A model generated the notes under the pieces. The model did not search any database and was not told where the DNA came from. It saw only the letters and a program-made list of their open reading frames with translations. The position numbers and the translations under genes are program-made. Shown piece by piece: positions 45,256-54,834 of a stretch of DNA of 64,000 nucleotides (the first letter of the stretch is position 1; every line of letters begins with the position of its first letter). This stretch comes from Pelagibacterium limicola. Lineage in GTDB: Bacteria > Pseudomonadota > Alphaproteobacteria > Rhizobiales > Devosiaceae. The stretch lies in contig NZ_JADQDB010000002.1 of the NCBI RefSeq assembly GCF_015694405.1, positions 124,001-188,000 on the forward strand, given 5' to 3'.

Positions 45256-47997
45256 TTATTCAGCTTCAGGGTCTTCGGCACCCTCGATATCTGCGCCATC
45301 CTCGCCGTTCACAGGCTCATGGATCCGCTCGACCGAAACGACTTTCTCGTCGTCCGCCGTGCGGAAAACGGTAACGCCTTGGCTCGATCGCCCAACGATC
45401 CGGATGTCTTCGACCGGAACGCGGATCACCTGACCGCCATCGGTAACCAGCATTAGCTGGTTGTCGTCTTCCACGGGGAAAGACGCGACGAGTTCGCCAT
45501 TGCGTGCATTTACAGCCATCGCGACGATGCCTTTGCCCCCACGCCCGGTAATCCGATATTCGTAGGAAGAAGTTCGCTTGCCGAAGCCGTTTTCGGAAAT
45601 GGTCAGCACGAACTGTTCGGCAGCACTCATTGCCACATAACGGTCCTGCGACAGCGCGGAAGCGATCACCGGTTCCTCATCCGTCGCTTCGGCCTCGTCG
45701 AGCTCTCCCCGCACGGCACGGCTCATCTTGAGATAAGCTACGCGCTCTTCCGAGGACGCATTAAAATGCCGGAGCACGGACATCGAGATGACGGTATCGC
45801 CATCGGCGAGGTTGATACCCCGCACACCGGTGGAATCGCGGCCCTTGAAGACGCGCACATCGGTGATCGCAAAGCGGATGCACTGACCGCGCGCAGTCGT
45901 GAGCAGTATATCGTCCATCTCGCTCGCCGTCTCGACACCGACGATGCCATCGCCCTCATCGAGCTTCATGGCGATCTTGCCATTCTGGCGCACCTCGACG
46001 AAATCCGAGAGCTTGTTACGCCGCACGTTGCCACCGGTCGTGGCGAACATCACATCGAGGCTATCCCAGGTGTCCTCATCCTCGGGCAGCGGCATGATCG
46101 AGGTTATGCGCTCACCTTCTTCGAGCGGCAGCATGTTGATGAGCGCCTTGCCGCGCGCATTCGGAGCCGCGACCGGCAACCGCCAAACCTTGAGCTTGTA
46201 GACGATGCCGCGTGAAGAAAAGAACAGGACGGGTGTATGCGTGTTGGCCACGAACAGCCGTGCGACGAAGTCCTCGTCGCGCGTCGCCATGCCCGAGCGC
46301 CCCTTCCCGCCTCTGCGCTGCGCGCGATAGGTCGAAAGCGGCACGCGCTTGATGTAGCCGGCGTGGGAAACGGTGACCACCATGTCCTCGCGCGCGATGA
46401 GATCCTCATCATCGAGATCGCCGGCAAATTCATCGATCTGCGTTTTCCGCGGCGTCGCGTATTGCGTTTTGATCTCTTGAAGTTCCTCGCGAATGATATC
46501 GAGGACGCGTTGGCGCGAACGCAGGATATCGAGATAGTCCTCAATCTGGCCGCCCAGGCCGTTGAGTTCGTCCCCGATTTCATTGCGGCCTAGTGCTGTA
46601 AGGCGAGACAGCGTCAGCGCGAGGATAGCACGCGCCTGTTCATCGGACAGGCGGAACGTGCCGTCCTCGTTAACCCGGTGGCGTGGGTCGTCAATCAGCT
46701 TGATGAGATGGGCCACGTCCGCCGCCGGCCAATCCCGATCGAGCAGCTTTTCACGCGCTGTTGCAGGGTCGGGCGACGAGCGGATCAGGCGAATTACCTC
46801 ATCGACATTGTTGACCGCAACCAGGAGCCCGACCAGCACATGGGCGCGGTCGCGCGCCTTGTTGAGCAGGAAACGGGCCCGCCGCGTCACAACTTCCTCG
46901 CGGAAGCGCAGGAAGGCTTCGAGGATAGCCTTAAGCGACATCAACTCCGGCTTGCCGCCGTTAAGCGCCACGAAGTTACAGCCGAATGATGTCTGGAGCA
47001 TCGAGAAGCGGTAGAGCTGGTTCAGCACGACGTCCGCGACCGCATCCCGCTTGAGTTCAATCACGACCCGCATGCCCTGTCGGTCAGATTCGTCGCGAAT
47101 GTCGGAAATGCCTTCGATACGCTTGTCACGCACCATCTCGGCGATCTTCTCGATCATCGTCGCCTTGTTCACCTGATAGGGAATCTCGTGAATGACCAGC
47201 GCTTCGCGCTCTTTTCGCACCTCCTCAGTGGTGACGCGGCCGCGCATCAGGACAGAGCCGCGCCCCGTCTCGTAGGCCGAGCGAATGCCGGACTTGCCGA
47301 TAATGATACCGGCCGTCGGGAAATCGGGACCAGGCATGATTTCCATGAGTTCCTCGACCGTGATGTCCGCGTTGTCCATCACGGCCAGAGTGGCGTCGAT
47401 CACCTCGCCCAGATTATGGCTCGGGATATTGGTCGCCATGCCCACGGCAATGCCACCACCACCATTGACCAGAAGGTTGGGAAACCTAGCGGGTAGAACC
47501 GACGGCTCGTGCTCGGAATTGTCGTAGTTGTCGCGGAAATCGACGGTGTCCTTGTCCAGGTCTTCCAGCAAAGTGCCGGTGACCTTTTCCATGCGCACTT
47601 CGGTGTACCGCATCGCGGCCGGCATATCGCCGTCGACCGAACCGAAATTGCCCTGCCCGTCGATAAGCGTGACGCGCATGGAAAAATCCTGCGCCATGCG
47701 GACGAGGGACATATAGACCGCAGAGTCCCCATGCGGGTGATATTTACCGATCACGTCACCCACGACGCGCGCCGATTTACGGTAGGGCTTGTTGTGTTCG
47801 TAGCCCTGTTCATGCATCGAATAAAGAATGCGGCGGTGCACGGGCTTGAGCCCATCCCGCACGTCCGGCAGCGCGCGGGAAACGATCACGCTCATGGCGT
47901 AATCGAGATAGGATTTCCGCATTTCGTCGGTGATGGAGATCGGGTTGATATCGGTCGGGCCGATCCCGCCGGCGTCGTTTTCAGGCGTATCTGTCAC
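45256..47997 (-). CDS. gyrA: DNA gyrase subunit A
   Basis: A 913-residue type II topoisomerase subunit. The N-terminal breakage-reunion domain has [19 protein letters not shown] and the catalytic Tyr131 in [11 protein letters not shown]. The quinolone region reads [15 protein letters not shown]: Ser92 (E. coli Ser83) is kept but Met96 replaces Asp87. The C-terminal beta-pinwheel begins with the GyrA box QRRGGKG (near residue 560) and continues through six blades, followed by an acidic tail ([13 protein letters not shown]). GTG start. Transcribed from a well-formed promoter about 120 bases upstream. Confidence 0.97.
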   Translation of the reverse strand: MTDTPENDAGGIGPTDINPISITDEMRKSYLDYAMSVIVSRALPDVRDGLKPVHRRILYSMHEQGYEHNKPYRKSARVVGDVIGKYHPHGDSAVYMSLVRMAQDFSMRVTLIDGQGNFGSVDGDMPAAMRYTEVRMEKVTGTLLEDLDKDTVDFRDNYDNSEHEPSVLPARFPNLLVNGGGGIAVGMATNIPSHNLGEVIDATLAVMDNADITVEELMEIMPGPDFPTAGIIIGKSGIRSAYETGRGSVLMRGRVTTEEVRKEREALVIHEIPYQVNKATMIEKIAEMVRDKRIEGISDIRDESDRQGMRVVIELKRDAVADVVLNQLYRFSMLQTSFGCNFVALNGGKPELMSLKAILEAFLRFREEVVTRRARFLLNKARDRAHVLVGLLVAVNNVDEVIRLIRSSPDPATAREKLLDRDWPAADVAHLIKLIDDPRHRVNEDGTFRLSDEQARAILALTLSRLTALGRNEIGDELNGLGGQIEDYLDILRSRQRVLDIIREELQEIKTQYATPRKTQIDEFAGDLDDEDLIAREDMVVTVSHAGYIKRVPLSTYRAQRRGGKGRSGMATRDEDFVARLFVANTHTPVLFFSSRGIVYKLKVWRLPVAAPNARGKALINMLPLEEGERITSIMPLPEDEDTWDSLDVMFATTGGNVRRNKLSDFVEVRQNGKIAMKLDEGDGIVGVETASEMDDILLTTARGQCIRFAITDVRVFKGRDSTGVRGINLADGDTVISMSVLRHFNASSEERVAYLKMSRAVRGELDEAEATDEEPVIASALSQDRYVAMSAAEQFVLTISENGFGKRTSSYEYRITGRGGKGIVAMAVNARNGELVASFPVEDDNQLMLVTDGGQVIRVPVEDIRIVGRSSQGVTVFRTADDEKVVSVERIHEPVNGEDGADIEGAEDPEAE

Positions 47998-48119
47998 GAT
48001 GCTCGTTCTGCACTATTTCTGCTGGGCGCTGGTGTATGCGATTCCGCCCGGGGATACCAGTTATTGCGGGCTCTGTGACGCACTCAAGGCACAGCGTCCA
48101 CCGAAAATTTAAGCTCGCT

Positions 48120-48148
48120 CCTATATAGGAACGAACGCCCTTGCTCAA
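48120..48148 (-). promoter_or_regulatory. Sigma70 promoter for gyrA
   Basis: On the minus strand TTGAGC (48148-48143), 17 bases, TATAGG (48125-48120). The -10 lies within a perfect 12-bp palindrome TCCTATATAGGA (48119-48130), and the -35 overlaps the palindrome CAAAACGTTTTG. The transcript leader would be about 115 bases. Confidence 0.6.
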
Positions 48149-48169
48149 AACGTTTTGGTGGGTTTTATC
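48141..48169 (+). promoter_or_regulatory. Candidate promoter and LacI-type palindrome for the MFS gene
   Basis: TTGCTC (48141-48146) with 17 bases to TTTATC (48164-48169), plus strand. A perfect palindrome CAAAACGTTTTG (48146-48157) with a central CG sits in the spacer, the form of LacI-family operators. It also overlaps the gyrA -35, so a bound protein could affect both promoters. Confidence 0.35.
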
Positions 48170-48205
48170 TTTGCTTCCGTTTCTCTCCATTCGAGTCCCC
48201 GAACC

Positions 48206-49396
48206 ATGACCGGCATAGCCGAATCGTCCCCGCTCGTCCGTCTGCCCTTCGGCCTGCGCACAGACCGAATTGCCGTTTCGGTACTGTTCCTTGTCAACGG
48301 CTTTCTTATCGGCAGTTGGGCGCCCAAGATTCCGCTGCTGATGCACCGGCTCGAGATCGGCGAAACCATCATGGGCCTGCTGATCCTCGCTTTCGGCGTC
48401 GGCTCGGTCACCATGATGCCGGTGATCGGTGCGATGACGGCCAAGTACGGATCAGCGCCGGTACTGCGTGTGGTCTCAGTCGTCGTACTGCCGCTGCTCC
48501 TTGTCATCACACTGCTGCCGGAGCTTTGGATGGTGGCGATCATCATCGTTCTGTTCGGCGGTTTTATCGGCGGCATGGACGTCGCCATGAACGCCAACGC
48601 CGTCGCCGTGGAAAAGCGTATGGCCAAGCCTATCATGTCTTCATGTCACGGCTTCTGGAGCCTCGGAGGACTGATCGGTGCCGGCTCGGGGGGGCTGCTT
48701 ATCGGAACCTTCGGAGAGATCGGGCACGCCATAATCTTCACCATCGCCGCGACCCTCGCGATCGTACTGATACTGCCATGGATCGCGCGCGACCATACGA
48801 CCGCAGCGACGCGGGAGGCCACGCCCCTGCGATTTCCACGCTCGCCACTCCCCTATCTCGTGGGACTTATGGCGCTGTTTTCCATGCTGCCGGAGGGCAC
48901 GATCCTCGACTGGTCTGCCCACTTCCTGCAAAAAGAACTTGATGCCAGCATCGAAAAGGCGGCCCTTGGCTTTGCCGCCTTTTCCGGCACGATGGCGGTC
49001 ATGCGTTTCCTGGGCGACGCCATTCGCGAAAGGCTGGGCGCGATACTGACGCTACGCATTTGCACCGGAATAGCTATGATCGGCATGGTGATCGGCTCCC
49101 TCGCGCCTACCGCCGACCTGGCAATCGCGGGCTTTGCCTTTGCCGGCCTCGGTATTGCCAACATGGTCCCGATTGCATTTTCGGCAGCCGGCAACCTGCC
49201 CGGCGTACCTGCCGGCATCGGATTGTCCATCGTGACCGTCATGGGATATTCGGGCATTCTGGTTGCGCCCTCGGTCATTGGGTTTCTCGCCGAACGCGTG
49301 GGTTTTTCGCCCGTCCTTTTGGGGGTTACATCACTGCTGCTCGTTCCGCTTCTCCTGTCGCGCCTTGGGAAGTACGCAGACTTCACCTCGGGTTGA
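48206..49396 (+). CDS. MFS transporter (YbjJ-like)
   Basis: A major facilitator of about 396 residues with twelve hydrophobic segments. It starts at the ATG at 48206, giving the family-like LFLVNGFLIGSWAPKIPLL and MNANAVAVEKRMAKPIMSSCHG, which recall the YbjJ group of unknown substrate. The second half has FAGLGIANMVPIAFSAAGNL. No regulator is adjacent, but a LacI-like palindrome lies in the promoter region. Confidence 0.87.
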   Translation: MTGIAESSPLVRLPFGLRTDRIAVSVLFLVNGFLIGSWAPKIPLLMHRLEIGETIMGLLILAFGVGSVTMMPVIGAMTAKYGSAPVLRVVSVVVLPLLLVITLLPELWMVAIIIVLFGGFIGGMDVAMNANAVAVEKRMAKPIMSSCHGFWSLGGLIGAGSGGLLIGTFGEIGHAIIFTIAATLAIVLILPWIARDHTTAATREATPLRFPRSPLPYLVGLMALFSMLPEGTILDWSAHFLQKELDASIEKAALGFAAFSGTMAVMRFLGDAIRERLGAILTLRICTGIAMIGMVIGSLAPTADLAIAGFAFAGLGIANMVPIAFSAAGNLPGVPAGIGLSIVTVMGYSGILVAPSVIGFLAERVGFSPVLLGVTSLLLVPLLLSRLGKYADFTSG

Positions 49397-49461
49397 ATCA
49401 ATCCCGGAACACCATGCCCGGCACGCGAGTTTCCCAAGCAAAGCAACAATGGAGCCGCCAA

Positions 49462-49917
49462 ATGCAGGAAATGGATTTCCAGGTCGACAACAAGGTTTGG
49501 GTTCTGGTCGCCGACGGGGAAAAAGCCCTGTTCTTCGAGAATGCCGGTACTCGCAAACAACCCGACTTCAAGGTCGTTCGGGAAATGGAACAGGAAAATC
49601 CGGCGACCCGCGATCAAGGTACCGACGCGCCCGGCAGGATGTACGACTCAGGACCAAGCCAGAGGAGCGCGATGGAACAAACCGACTGGCATCGGTTGGC
49701 CGAGGAGCGTTTCGCTCGCGATGCCGCCGACCTGCTCTATCGGTTCGCAACCCAAAACCGCTTCAAGCAAATCGTCCTGTGTGCAGCCCCGCGCATCCTG
49801 GGAGAGTTGCGCAAGGAACTCCATTCCATGGTATCTGACCGTGTGATCGGAGAAGTCCCCAAAACGCTTACCAACCATCCGGTTGATCAGATCGAACGCA
49901 TACTGAGCGCGGGCTGA
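49462..49917 (+). CDS. Host attachment family protein
   Basis: A 151-residue soluble protein of the host-attachment family (AtsE-type). It has WVLVADGEKALFFENAGTR near the N-terminus and FKQIVLCAAPRILGELRKEL near the C-terminus, where VSDRVIGEVPKTLTNHPVDQ completes the signature. The family was named from Agrobacterium attachment mutants, but the fold resembles eRF1/baeRF translation-factor domains, so a role on ribosomes or stress is more likely; function is unproven. GGAG precedes the ATG at 49462. A GGAAC-N17-AGTT near-match to the EcfG promoter lies at 49406-49431. The TGA is followed after two bases by the YihY ATG. Confidence 0.87.
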   Translation: MQEMDFQVDNKVWVLVADGEKALFFENAGTRKQPDFKVVREMEQENPATRDQGTDAPGRMYDSGPSQRSAMEQTDWHRLAEERFARDAADLLYRFATQNRFKQIVLCAAPRILGELRKELHSMVSDRVIGEVPKTLTNHPVDQIERILSAG

Positions 49918-49919
49918 TT

Positions 49920-50864
49920 ATGAGCTCGGCCGAGGGTCAAAAGGCGAGATCGCCGACCCGGATCGGCTGGCGGGGCTGGACAGCCACCGTTTGGCGGGTG
50001 ACGCGCGCCATGTCGGACAAAGACACCTCGCTCCGCTGCGCAGGTGTAGCGTTTTTCGGCTTTCTCTCCATCTTTCCCGCCATCGCCATCATGGTGCTTT
50101 TGGTCGGAATCTTCGGTGACCACGCCGTGCTGAGATCCGAGATCGAGCGCCTTGGCGCTCTCATGCCGGACATATCGTTTGCGGTGATTGTCAACCAGCT
50201 CGATTCGGTGATGCGCCAGCCGCCGGCGGGGTTGGGCATCGGTTTGGCGGTTTCGATCGTCGTGGCCTTATGGAGCGGATCCCGCGGTGTCGACGCTCTG
50301 ATGTACGCCAGTTCGGTCGCTTATCATGAAAAGGACGAGAGGAGCTTTATGCGCTCCGTCCTGATTTCCTTCGCCGTGACCGTATGCGGCGCTCTGTTCA
50401 TGATCGTTGCGCTTGCGCTGGTTGCCGCTATCCCGATCATCACCTCCCTCTCCCCTATCCCCGGAACCGGCGAGCGCCTCGCTCTGCTTTTGCGCTGGCC
50501 TGCGCTGCTGGCGCTATCTATCGTGGCCTTTTCACTCCTCTACCGCTTTACCGCCAGTCGCAAGGCAGCAAAGTTTCGCTGGATTTGGCCCGGAGCGACG
50601 CTGGCATCAGTCCTCTGGCTGGGCGCGTGCCTCTTGTTTTCGTTGTATGTCGAATACTTCGGGGAATTCGAAGCCACATTCGGCTCGCTCGCCGCTGCGG
50701 TGGTATTGCTGTTCTGGCTCTATATCTCTGCGCTTATATTCGTCCTCGGCGCAGTCCTGAACGCAGAACTCGAATTGCAGACCTCCGTCGACACAACCGT
50801 GGGCCCCGAGAAACCCCTCGGGGATCGCGGGGCTTACGTCGCCGATCATTTTGTTGACCGTTAG
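49920..50864 (+). CDS. YihY/BrkB family inner membrane protein
   Basis: A 314-residue protein with six hydrophobic helices. The N-terminal RVTRAMSDKDTSLRCAGVAFFGFLSIFPA and the later WPGATLASVLWLGACLLFSLYVEYFG with YGSLAAAVVLLFWLYISALI-type helices are diagnostic of the YihY family (once miscalled RNase BN). Function unknown. It starts 3 bases after the host-attachment gene, so they form an operon. Confidence 0.9.
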   Translation: MSSAEGQKARSPTRIGWRGWTATVWRVTRAMSDKDTSLRCAGVAFFGFLSIFPAIAIMVLLVGIFGDHAVLRSEIERLGALMPDISFAVIVNQLDSVMRQPPAGLGIGLAVSIVVALWSGSRGVDALMYASSVAYHEKDERSFMRSVLISFAVTVCGALFMIVALALVAAIPIITSLSPIPGTGERLALLLRWPALLALSIVAFSLLYRFTASRKAAKFRWIWPGATLASVLWLGACLLFSLYVEYFGEFEATFGSLAAAVVLLFWLYISALIFVLGAVLNAELELQTSVDTTVGPEKPLGDRGAYVADHFVDR

Positions 50865-50947
50865 GCTCTCAACCGTTCTGGACGGCGGGTTTGCAACTGG
50901 TTACCAGTTCTCGACAGGTCGGCTGAGAATCGCGGAGGGGGAGTTTC

Positions 50948-53206
50948 GTGTCCATCGGCTTTGGTCTGGAGCGTCTGGGGCTGGTCACGTTGCGCTATCC
51001 GCGCCTCGTCGCCCTGCTCGTCTTCGTCTTCACCGCGCTGTGCGGTTACCAAGCCAGCAGATTTTCGATCGATGGCGACCTGCTGCGGCTCTATCGCGGA
51101 TCCGGGGCCGAGTTCGACCGATATATGGAATTGGGCGAAACGTTCGGGACGTTCGAGAACGACGTCTATCTCCTCGTTTCATCCCCCGACCTGACCGATC
51201 CCGCCGTGCTCGAGGACCTGCGCTTTCTCGCTTTCGAGCTGGAGCTCGAACCGTTTGCTGCCGGTACGCTTTCGCCCTTCTCGCTGCGCAAGCCCGTGGA
51301 ACAAGGCGTCACCCTTCCGGCCGTACCCGAGGACCTGGATACTGCCGACGAGGTTGACACCGCACTATCAGTGCTTCGCCAAACCGATCCCTTGATGCGC
51401 AATCTCATCATGGAGGGCAACTCCGGGCTCGTAATGATCATGTTCCCTGACCCCGAAATGGTTCGGGCCCACGGCGATACAGCGATGATCGCTTCGCTGC
51501 GCGCGTTGGTCTCGACCTACCAGGCGCCCAACATTCGGATCGAGTTGACCGGCCCGCCTGTCTGGAAGGGCGAACTGCTACGCGCCGCTCTCAACGATCA
51601 GCTTATGTTCATGGGGATCGGGGTATTGCTAGGGTTCCTAACAGCACTCCTCGCCTTCCGCACCTTCTGGGGCGCGCTTCTGGCGACGCTTGCCCCGGCA
51701 ATCACGGCACTCTGGGTAACCGGCTGCATTATCCTCATTTTCGGCGCCTTCACGTTCCTCACCAATATAATCTCTGCTCTGGTCCTGGTTATCGCCTTCG
51801 CCGAGAGCATGTACTTCTGCTTTTACTGGTTGCGGCTGTGGCAGGCTGGCGCCGATCCGAAAGAAGCGCTTTCGGAAACGGTGAAAAAGGTCAGCCCGGC
51901 TTGCGCGCTTACCGCGATCACCACAATTGTCGCCTTCTTGACGCTGGCACTGGCGCCAGGACAGGGTTTGCAGGAATTTGCCATCTCCGGCGCGATCGGC
52001 ATGGCCATCGCGTTCGTCGCCCTCGTTACCTTCCTGCCGTTGTCTCTTCTGGTGGCACTCTGGTTTGGCTACAGCACGCGCCGGGCGCCTTCGGTAGCGC
52101 TTACCGCACCAATTCCCTTGGTTCGTCGCCTTGTCCGCGCGGCGCCGCGGCGCATAGCCATCCTGTCGCTGATTGCGGCAGCCATGCTCCTCGTTCCCCA
52201 CGTCCTGCTCGAGCCGCGGTTCTCGTTTCAGGATTACCTGCCCCGCGGCAGCGACTCCCTGCAGACCAGCCAGCGGATCGATACCGGCGTCGGCGGTGTC
52301 GCCCCCGTCTACATCAGAATCCCCCTTTCAGGCGGAATCGAGGAAATGTCCGATGACGATTTCGCTTTGGTAGAGCTTGTCCACGGGCTTGCCGAGGAGC
52401 ACTTCGGCAGGGGAAAGGTAATTTCGGCCGCGAGCTTCAGGCACTATTCGGAGTCCGGCTTCTCCCGCCAGCAAATCCTCGGGTCGGTCAGCCCCTTCCT
52501 CCAGCGGCGCTTCCTGAGTGAAGACGGTACTGAGGCGATGATAACCGCGTTCTCGCCCACATCCCAGGATGCCAGCCAGACGCAAAGCGTTATCGAGGCC
52601 GTTCGCGCCGATCTTGCCCGGGCCGGCTTGACCGATGTCGAAATATCCGGCTTCAGGGTGCTGACGGCCTACGCCACCATCTCCATGATCTCGACACTCC
52701 AGCTCAGTCTCGGGCTAGCAGTGCTGGCATCGGTCCTTTTGATCGGCATTGCGTTCCGCTCTTGGAAGATCGCGCTGGTCTCGCTTATTCCAAACGCCCT
52801 GCCCATCCTCATCACGGAAGCCATCCTTTATTCATCAGGCATTCAGTTGCAGTTGACCACTGTCATTTCGCTGACGGTCGCTTTCGGTATTGCTGTGGAC
52901 GACACCATTCATTTTCTCGCCCATTACGTCCGCGCTCGCGAGCGCGGCGCCTCTGTTGCGGATGCTGTCGATTCGACGCTCGATCGCGTGGGACCTGCGC
53001 TGATCGCCACCACGCTGATCCTTATTGCGGGCTGCGCGGTATTGATGATATCGGCGCTGCCGCAGGTGGCATTGTTTGGGATGCTGACGGTGATTTCTCT
53101 GCTCGCAGCGCTGATCGGAGACCTTGTGGTCCTGCCGGCACTGCTGATTGGCGGGGGACGCCTCTATAAACGCTGGAGCGATAGAACAAATGAAGCGACT
53201 GCTTAG
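50948..53206 (+). CDS. RND/MMPL-superfamily transporter
   Basis: A 752-residue membrane protein with the duplicated MMPL layout: a first helix (about 20-40), a large periplasmic domain, then five helices (about 220-375), a helix near 400-420, a second periplasmic domain and five more helices (about 570-740). AFAESMYFCFYWLRLW and FGIAVDDTIHFLAHYVRARE carry the mid-membrane acidic residues that carry protons in this superfamily. Related proteins export lipids such as hopanoids or mycolates; the substrate here is unknown. GTG start at 50948 with AGGGGGAG upstream. It overlaps the next gene by 17 bases. Confidence 0.85.
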   Translation: MSIGFGLERLGLVTLRYPRLVALLVFVFTALCGYQASRFSIDGDLLRLYRGSGAEFDRYMELGETFGTFENDVYLLVSSPDLTDPAVLEDLRFLAFELELEPFAAGTLSPFSLRKPVEQGVTLPAVPEDLDTADEVDTALSVLRQTDPLMRNLIMEGNSGLVMIMFPDPEMVRAHGDTAMIASLRALVSTYQAPNIRIELTGPPVWKGELLRAALNDQLMFMGIGVLLGFLTALLAFRTFWGALLATLAPAITALWVTGCIILIFGAFTFLTNIISALVLVIAFAESMYFCFYWLRLWQAGADPKEALSETVKKVSPACALTAITTIVAFLTLALAPGQGLQEFAISGAIGMAIAFVALVTFLPLSLLVALWFGYSTRRAPSVALTAPIPLVRRLVRAAPRRIAILSLIAAAMLLVPHVLLEPRFSFQDYLPRGSDSLQTSQRIDTGVGGVAPVYIRIPLSGGIEEMSDDDFALVELVHGLAEEHFGRGKVISAASFRHYSESGFSRQQILGSVSPFLQRRFLSEDGTEAMITAFSPTSQDASQTQSVIEAVRADLARAGLTDVEISGFRVLTAYATISMISTLQLSLGLAVLASVLLIGIAFRSWKIALVSLIPNALPILITEAILYSSGIQLQLTTVISLTVAFGIAVDDTIHFLAHYVRARERGASVADAVDSTLDRVGPALIATTLILIAGCAVLMISALPQVALFGMLTVISLLAALIGDLVVLPALLIGGGRLYKRWSDRTNEATA

Positions 53207-53705
53207 CCTTGCCTTGATGGTCCTTGCGGCCCTGCCGATTGCGCTGCCAGCCGGCGCGGCGCAGGCAGACGTAGAACTCTTGAAAAGCTACGTCGGTGAA
53301 TGGCGCGGCCGTGGAACCGCAATGTTTGCCGCAACTGGCCAGAACGAAACGGTCGTCTGCCGCATGTCGGTGTCCGATTCCGATCTAACTAAGGTTGCCA
53401 TCGAAGGTCGCTGCACACTGGCCGGCCGCACCCTGGCAATCGCCGGCACGGTTGCCTTCGTCGAGACGGCCAACCGCTACGAAGCCATAATGTCCTCCGT
53501 GGCGAGCTTCCAAGGTGTCGCCATCGGCCAACGCCGCGGTAGCGACATCGCTTTCAATCTCGTTGATCGCAACCATGAGCGTGGCGAACACCGTATTGAT
53601 GCCGATCTGTCCTTACGCGGGAGCGAAATCCATCTCGATTTCAAGATTACCCACGTCGCGTCGGGTGCCAGCACGACCGCACGGATTCCGTTCGTGGCGC
53701 AATAG
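53190..53705 (+). CDS. Secreted hypothetical protein coupled to RND transporter
   Basis: A 171-residue protein from the ATG at 53190 (MKRLLSLALMVLAALPIALP, signal peptide; cleavage near AQA). The mature part contains a lipocalin-like beginning (LLKSYVGEWRGRGTAMF), then alternating beta strands, with two cysteines (VVCRMSV; GRCTLAG). Family not recognised. It overlaps the transporter gene by 17 bases, so it is very likely a periplasmic partner of that pump; a lipid-carrier role is a guess. Confidence 0.7.
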   Translation: MKRLLSLALMVLAALPIALPAGAAQADVELLKSYVGEWRGRGTAMFAATGQNETVVCRMSVSDSDLTKVAIEGRCTLAGRTLAIAGTVAFVETANRYEAIMSSVASFQGVAIGQRRGSDIAFNLVDRNHERGEHRIDADLSLRGSEIHLDFKITHVASGASTTARIPFVAQ

Positions 53706-53745
53706 CCGCCTTCCATCTTGATTTGCGTCAACGCGCACATCACTT

Positions 53746-53766
53746 CAAGGGCAATAGATGCCCTTG
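53746..53766 (+). repeat. 8-bp perfect hairpin upstream of the DUF4342 gene
   Basis: CAAGGGCA (53746-53753) and TGCCCTTG (53759-53766) with 5-base loop ATAGA. No T-run. It lies between the secreted gene and the ribosome site of the next one and may act as a processing or stabilising element. Confidence 0.4.
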
Positions 53767-53786
53767 CCGCCAGATGGAGTGCGAAG

Positions 53787-54110
53787 ATGGAAGACGATGA
53801 CAAGAAGTCCCGGACCTTTACCGAAGAAATCGAGATTGCCGGTCACCAGTTGATTGAGCGTCTCAAGGAATTGATCGCAGAAGGTAACGTACGCACGGTG
53901 CGCTTGAAAACCGAGAGCGGCGACAGCTTTCTCGAAATTCCGCTGACCGCCGGCGCAATTGCTGGTGGCGTGGTGGTTCTTGCGGCACCCTGGCTTGCTG
54001 CGATTGGGGCCATCGCCGCACTGGCTACCCGCGTCAAAATCGAGGTTGTCCGCAATCGTGACGATCTCGATGACGAACCGCCGAGCACCGGGCCGTCAGA
54101 AGAACAATAG
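53787..54110 (+). CDS. DUF4342-like protein
   Basis: A 107-residue protein from the ATG at 53787 with GGAG upstream. It combines a helical N-terminus (EIAGHQLIERLKELIAEGN, DUF4342-like), a short beta segment (VRTVRLKTESGDSFLEIPLT) and a hydrophobic Ala-Gly helix (AGAIAGGVVVLAAPWLAAIG), ending in an acidic tail. The family is often found in bacteria with UBA-like helices; function unknown. The gene ends at a bidirectional terminator shared with ssb. Confidence 0.65.
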   Translation: MEDDDKKSRTFTEEIEIAGHQLIERLKELIAEGNVRTVRLKTESGDSFLEIPLTAGAIAGGVVVLAAPWLAAIGAIAALATRVKIEVVRNRDDLDDEPPSTGPSEEQ

Positions 54111-54123
54111 GCTCTGAACAAAA

Positions 54124-54149
54124 AAAAGGCGGCACCGAGGCCGCCTTTT
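54124..54149. terminator. Bidirectional terminator between the DUF4342 gene and ssb
   Basis: AAAAGGCGGC (54124-54133) pairs with GCCGCCTTTT (54140-54149) over a 6-base loop. A-run on one side and T-run on the other serve both converging genes. Confidence 0.85.
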
Positions 54150-54158
54150 CCGTTTCGA

Positions 54159-54635
54159 TTAGAACGGAATGTCGTCGTCCATCCCGCCCGACTCGAACGC
54201 CGGGGCGCTTTGCGGCCGGCCGCGGTTCTCCACGGGCCGCCCCCCGCCCTGGTTGTAGCCCCCGCTTGCACCTTCCCCCTCCCCGCGTCCGTCGAGCATG
54301 GTGAGCGTGGCGTTGAATCCCTGCAGAACGATTTCAGTCGTATAGCGGTCCTGCCCACCCTGATCCTGCCATTTACGGGTCTGCAGTTGCCCCTCGATGT
54401 AAACCTTGGCGCCTTTGCGCAGAAACTGCTCGGCGACACGCACCAGCCCTTCCGAAAAGATCACCACCCGGTGCCATTCGGTGCGCTCGCGCTGTTCCCC
54501 GCTGTTGCGGTCCTTCCAACGCTCGGAAGTCGCTATCGAGAGCTGAGCAACCTTGCCGCCATTGGTCAGGCTACGGATTTCAGGATCTGCTCCCAGATTT
54601 CCCACCAGAATGACCTTGTTGACGCTACCAGACAT
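54159..54635 (-). CDS. ssb: Single-stranded DNA-binding protein
   Basis: A 158-residue SSB. The OB-fold domain (1-110) begins [20 protein letters not shown] and has [23 protein letters not shown] Gly/Gln-rich linker ([15 protein letters not shown]) follows, then the acidic protein-interaction tip DDDIPF. It binds ssDNA as a tetramer and recruits repair and replication proteins. Divergent from uvrA with two LexA boxes in between, so probably SOS-linked. Confidence 0.96.
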   Translation of the reverse strand: MSGSVNKVILVGNLGADPEIRSLTNGGKVAQLSIATSERWKDRNSGEQRERTEWHRVVIFSEGLVRVAEQFLRKGAKVYIEGQLQTRKWQDQGGQDRYTTEIVLQGFNATLTMLDGRGEGEGASGGYNQGGGRPVENRGRPQSAPAFESGGMDDDIPF

Positions 54636-54742
54636 CGTAAACCTCTAATGTTTTTCCGATCGGCATTATATGGCCTAACCCTGCTCCAATCCGCCTACCG
54701 TTCTGCTTTTACACAGATGATCGGATTGGTGCAAATACACAT

Positions 54743-54757
54743 GTTCCTATTATGTTC
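54743..54757. promoter_or_regulatory. LexA (SOS) box, ssb-proximal
   Basis: GTTC-CTATTAT-GTTC, an exact match to the alphaproteobacterial LexA consensus GTTC-N7-GTTC. It lies 108 bases upstream of the ssb start. Confidence 0.8.
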
Positions 54758-54819
54758 GATTTTCAGCGCTTTTAACGGCACGGATCGGGCACCATAAACA
54801 CCATTGACGGAATCAAATC

Positions 54820-54834
54820 GTTCTCTTTATGTTC
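54820..54834. promoter_or_regulatory. LexA (SOS) box, uvrA-proximal
   Basis: GTTC-TCTTTAT-GTTC, exact GTTC-N7-GTTC. It overlaps the likely -10 of uvrA, where LexA would block initiation, and lies about 136 bases upstream of the uvrA start. Confidence 0.85.

Noticed and set aside
48128-48154. GGAAC-N18-CGTT upstream of the MFS gene, resembling the EcfG promoter
   Set aside because: The spacer is one base longer than the 16-17 accepted for EcfG, and the site overlaps a better sigma70 promoter.
49406-49431. GGAAC-N17-AGTT ahead of the host-attachment gene as an EcfG promoter
   Set aside because: The -10 has one mismatch (AGTT for CGTT); noted in the gene entry but not listed as a separate promoter.
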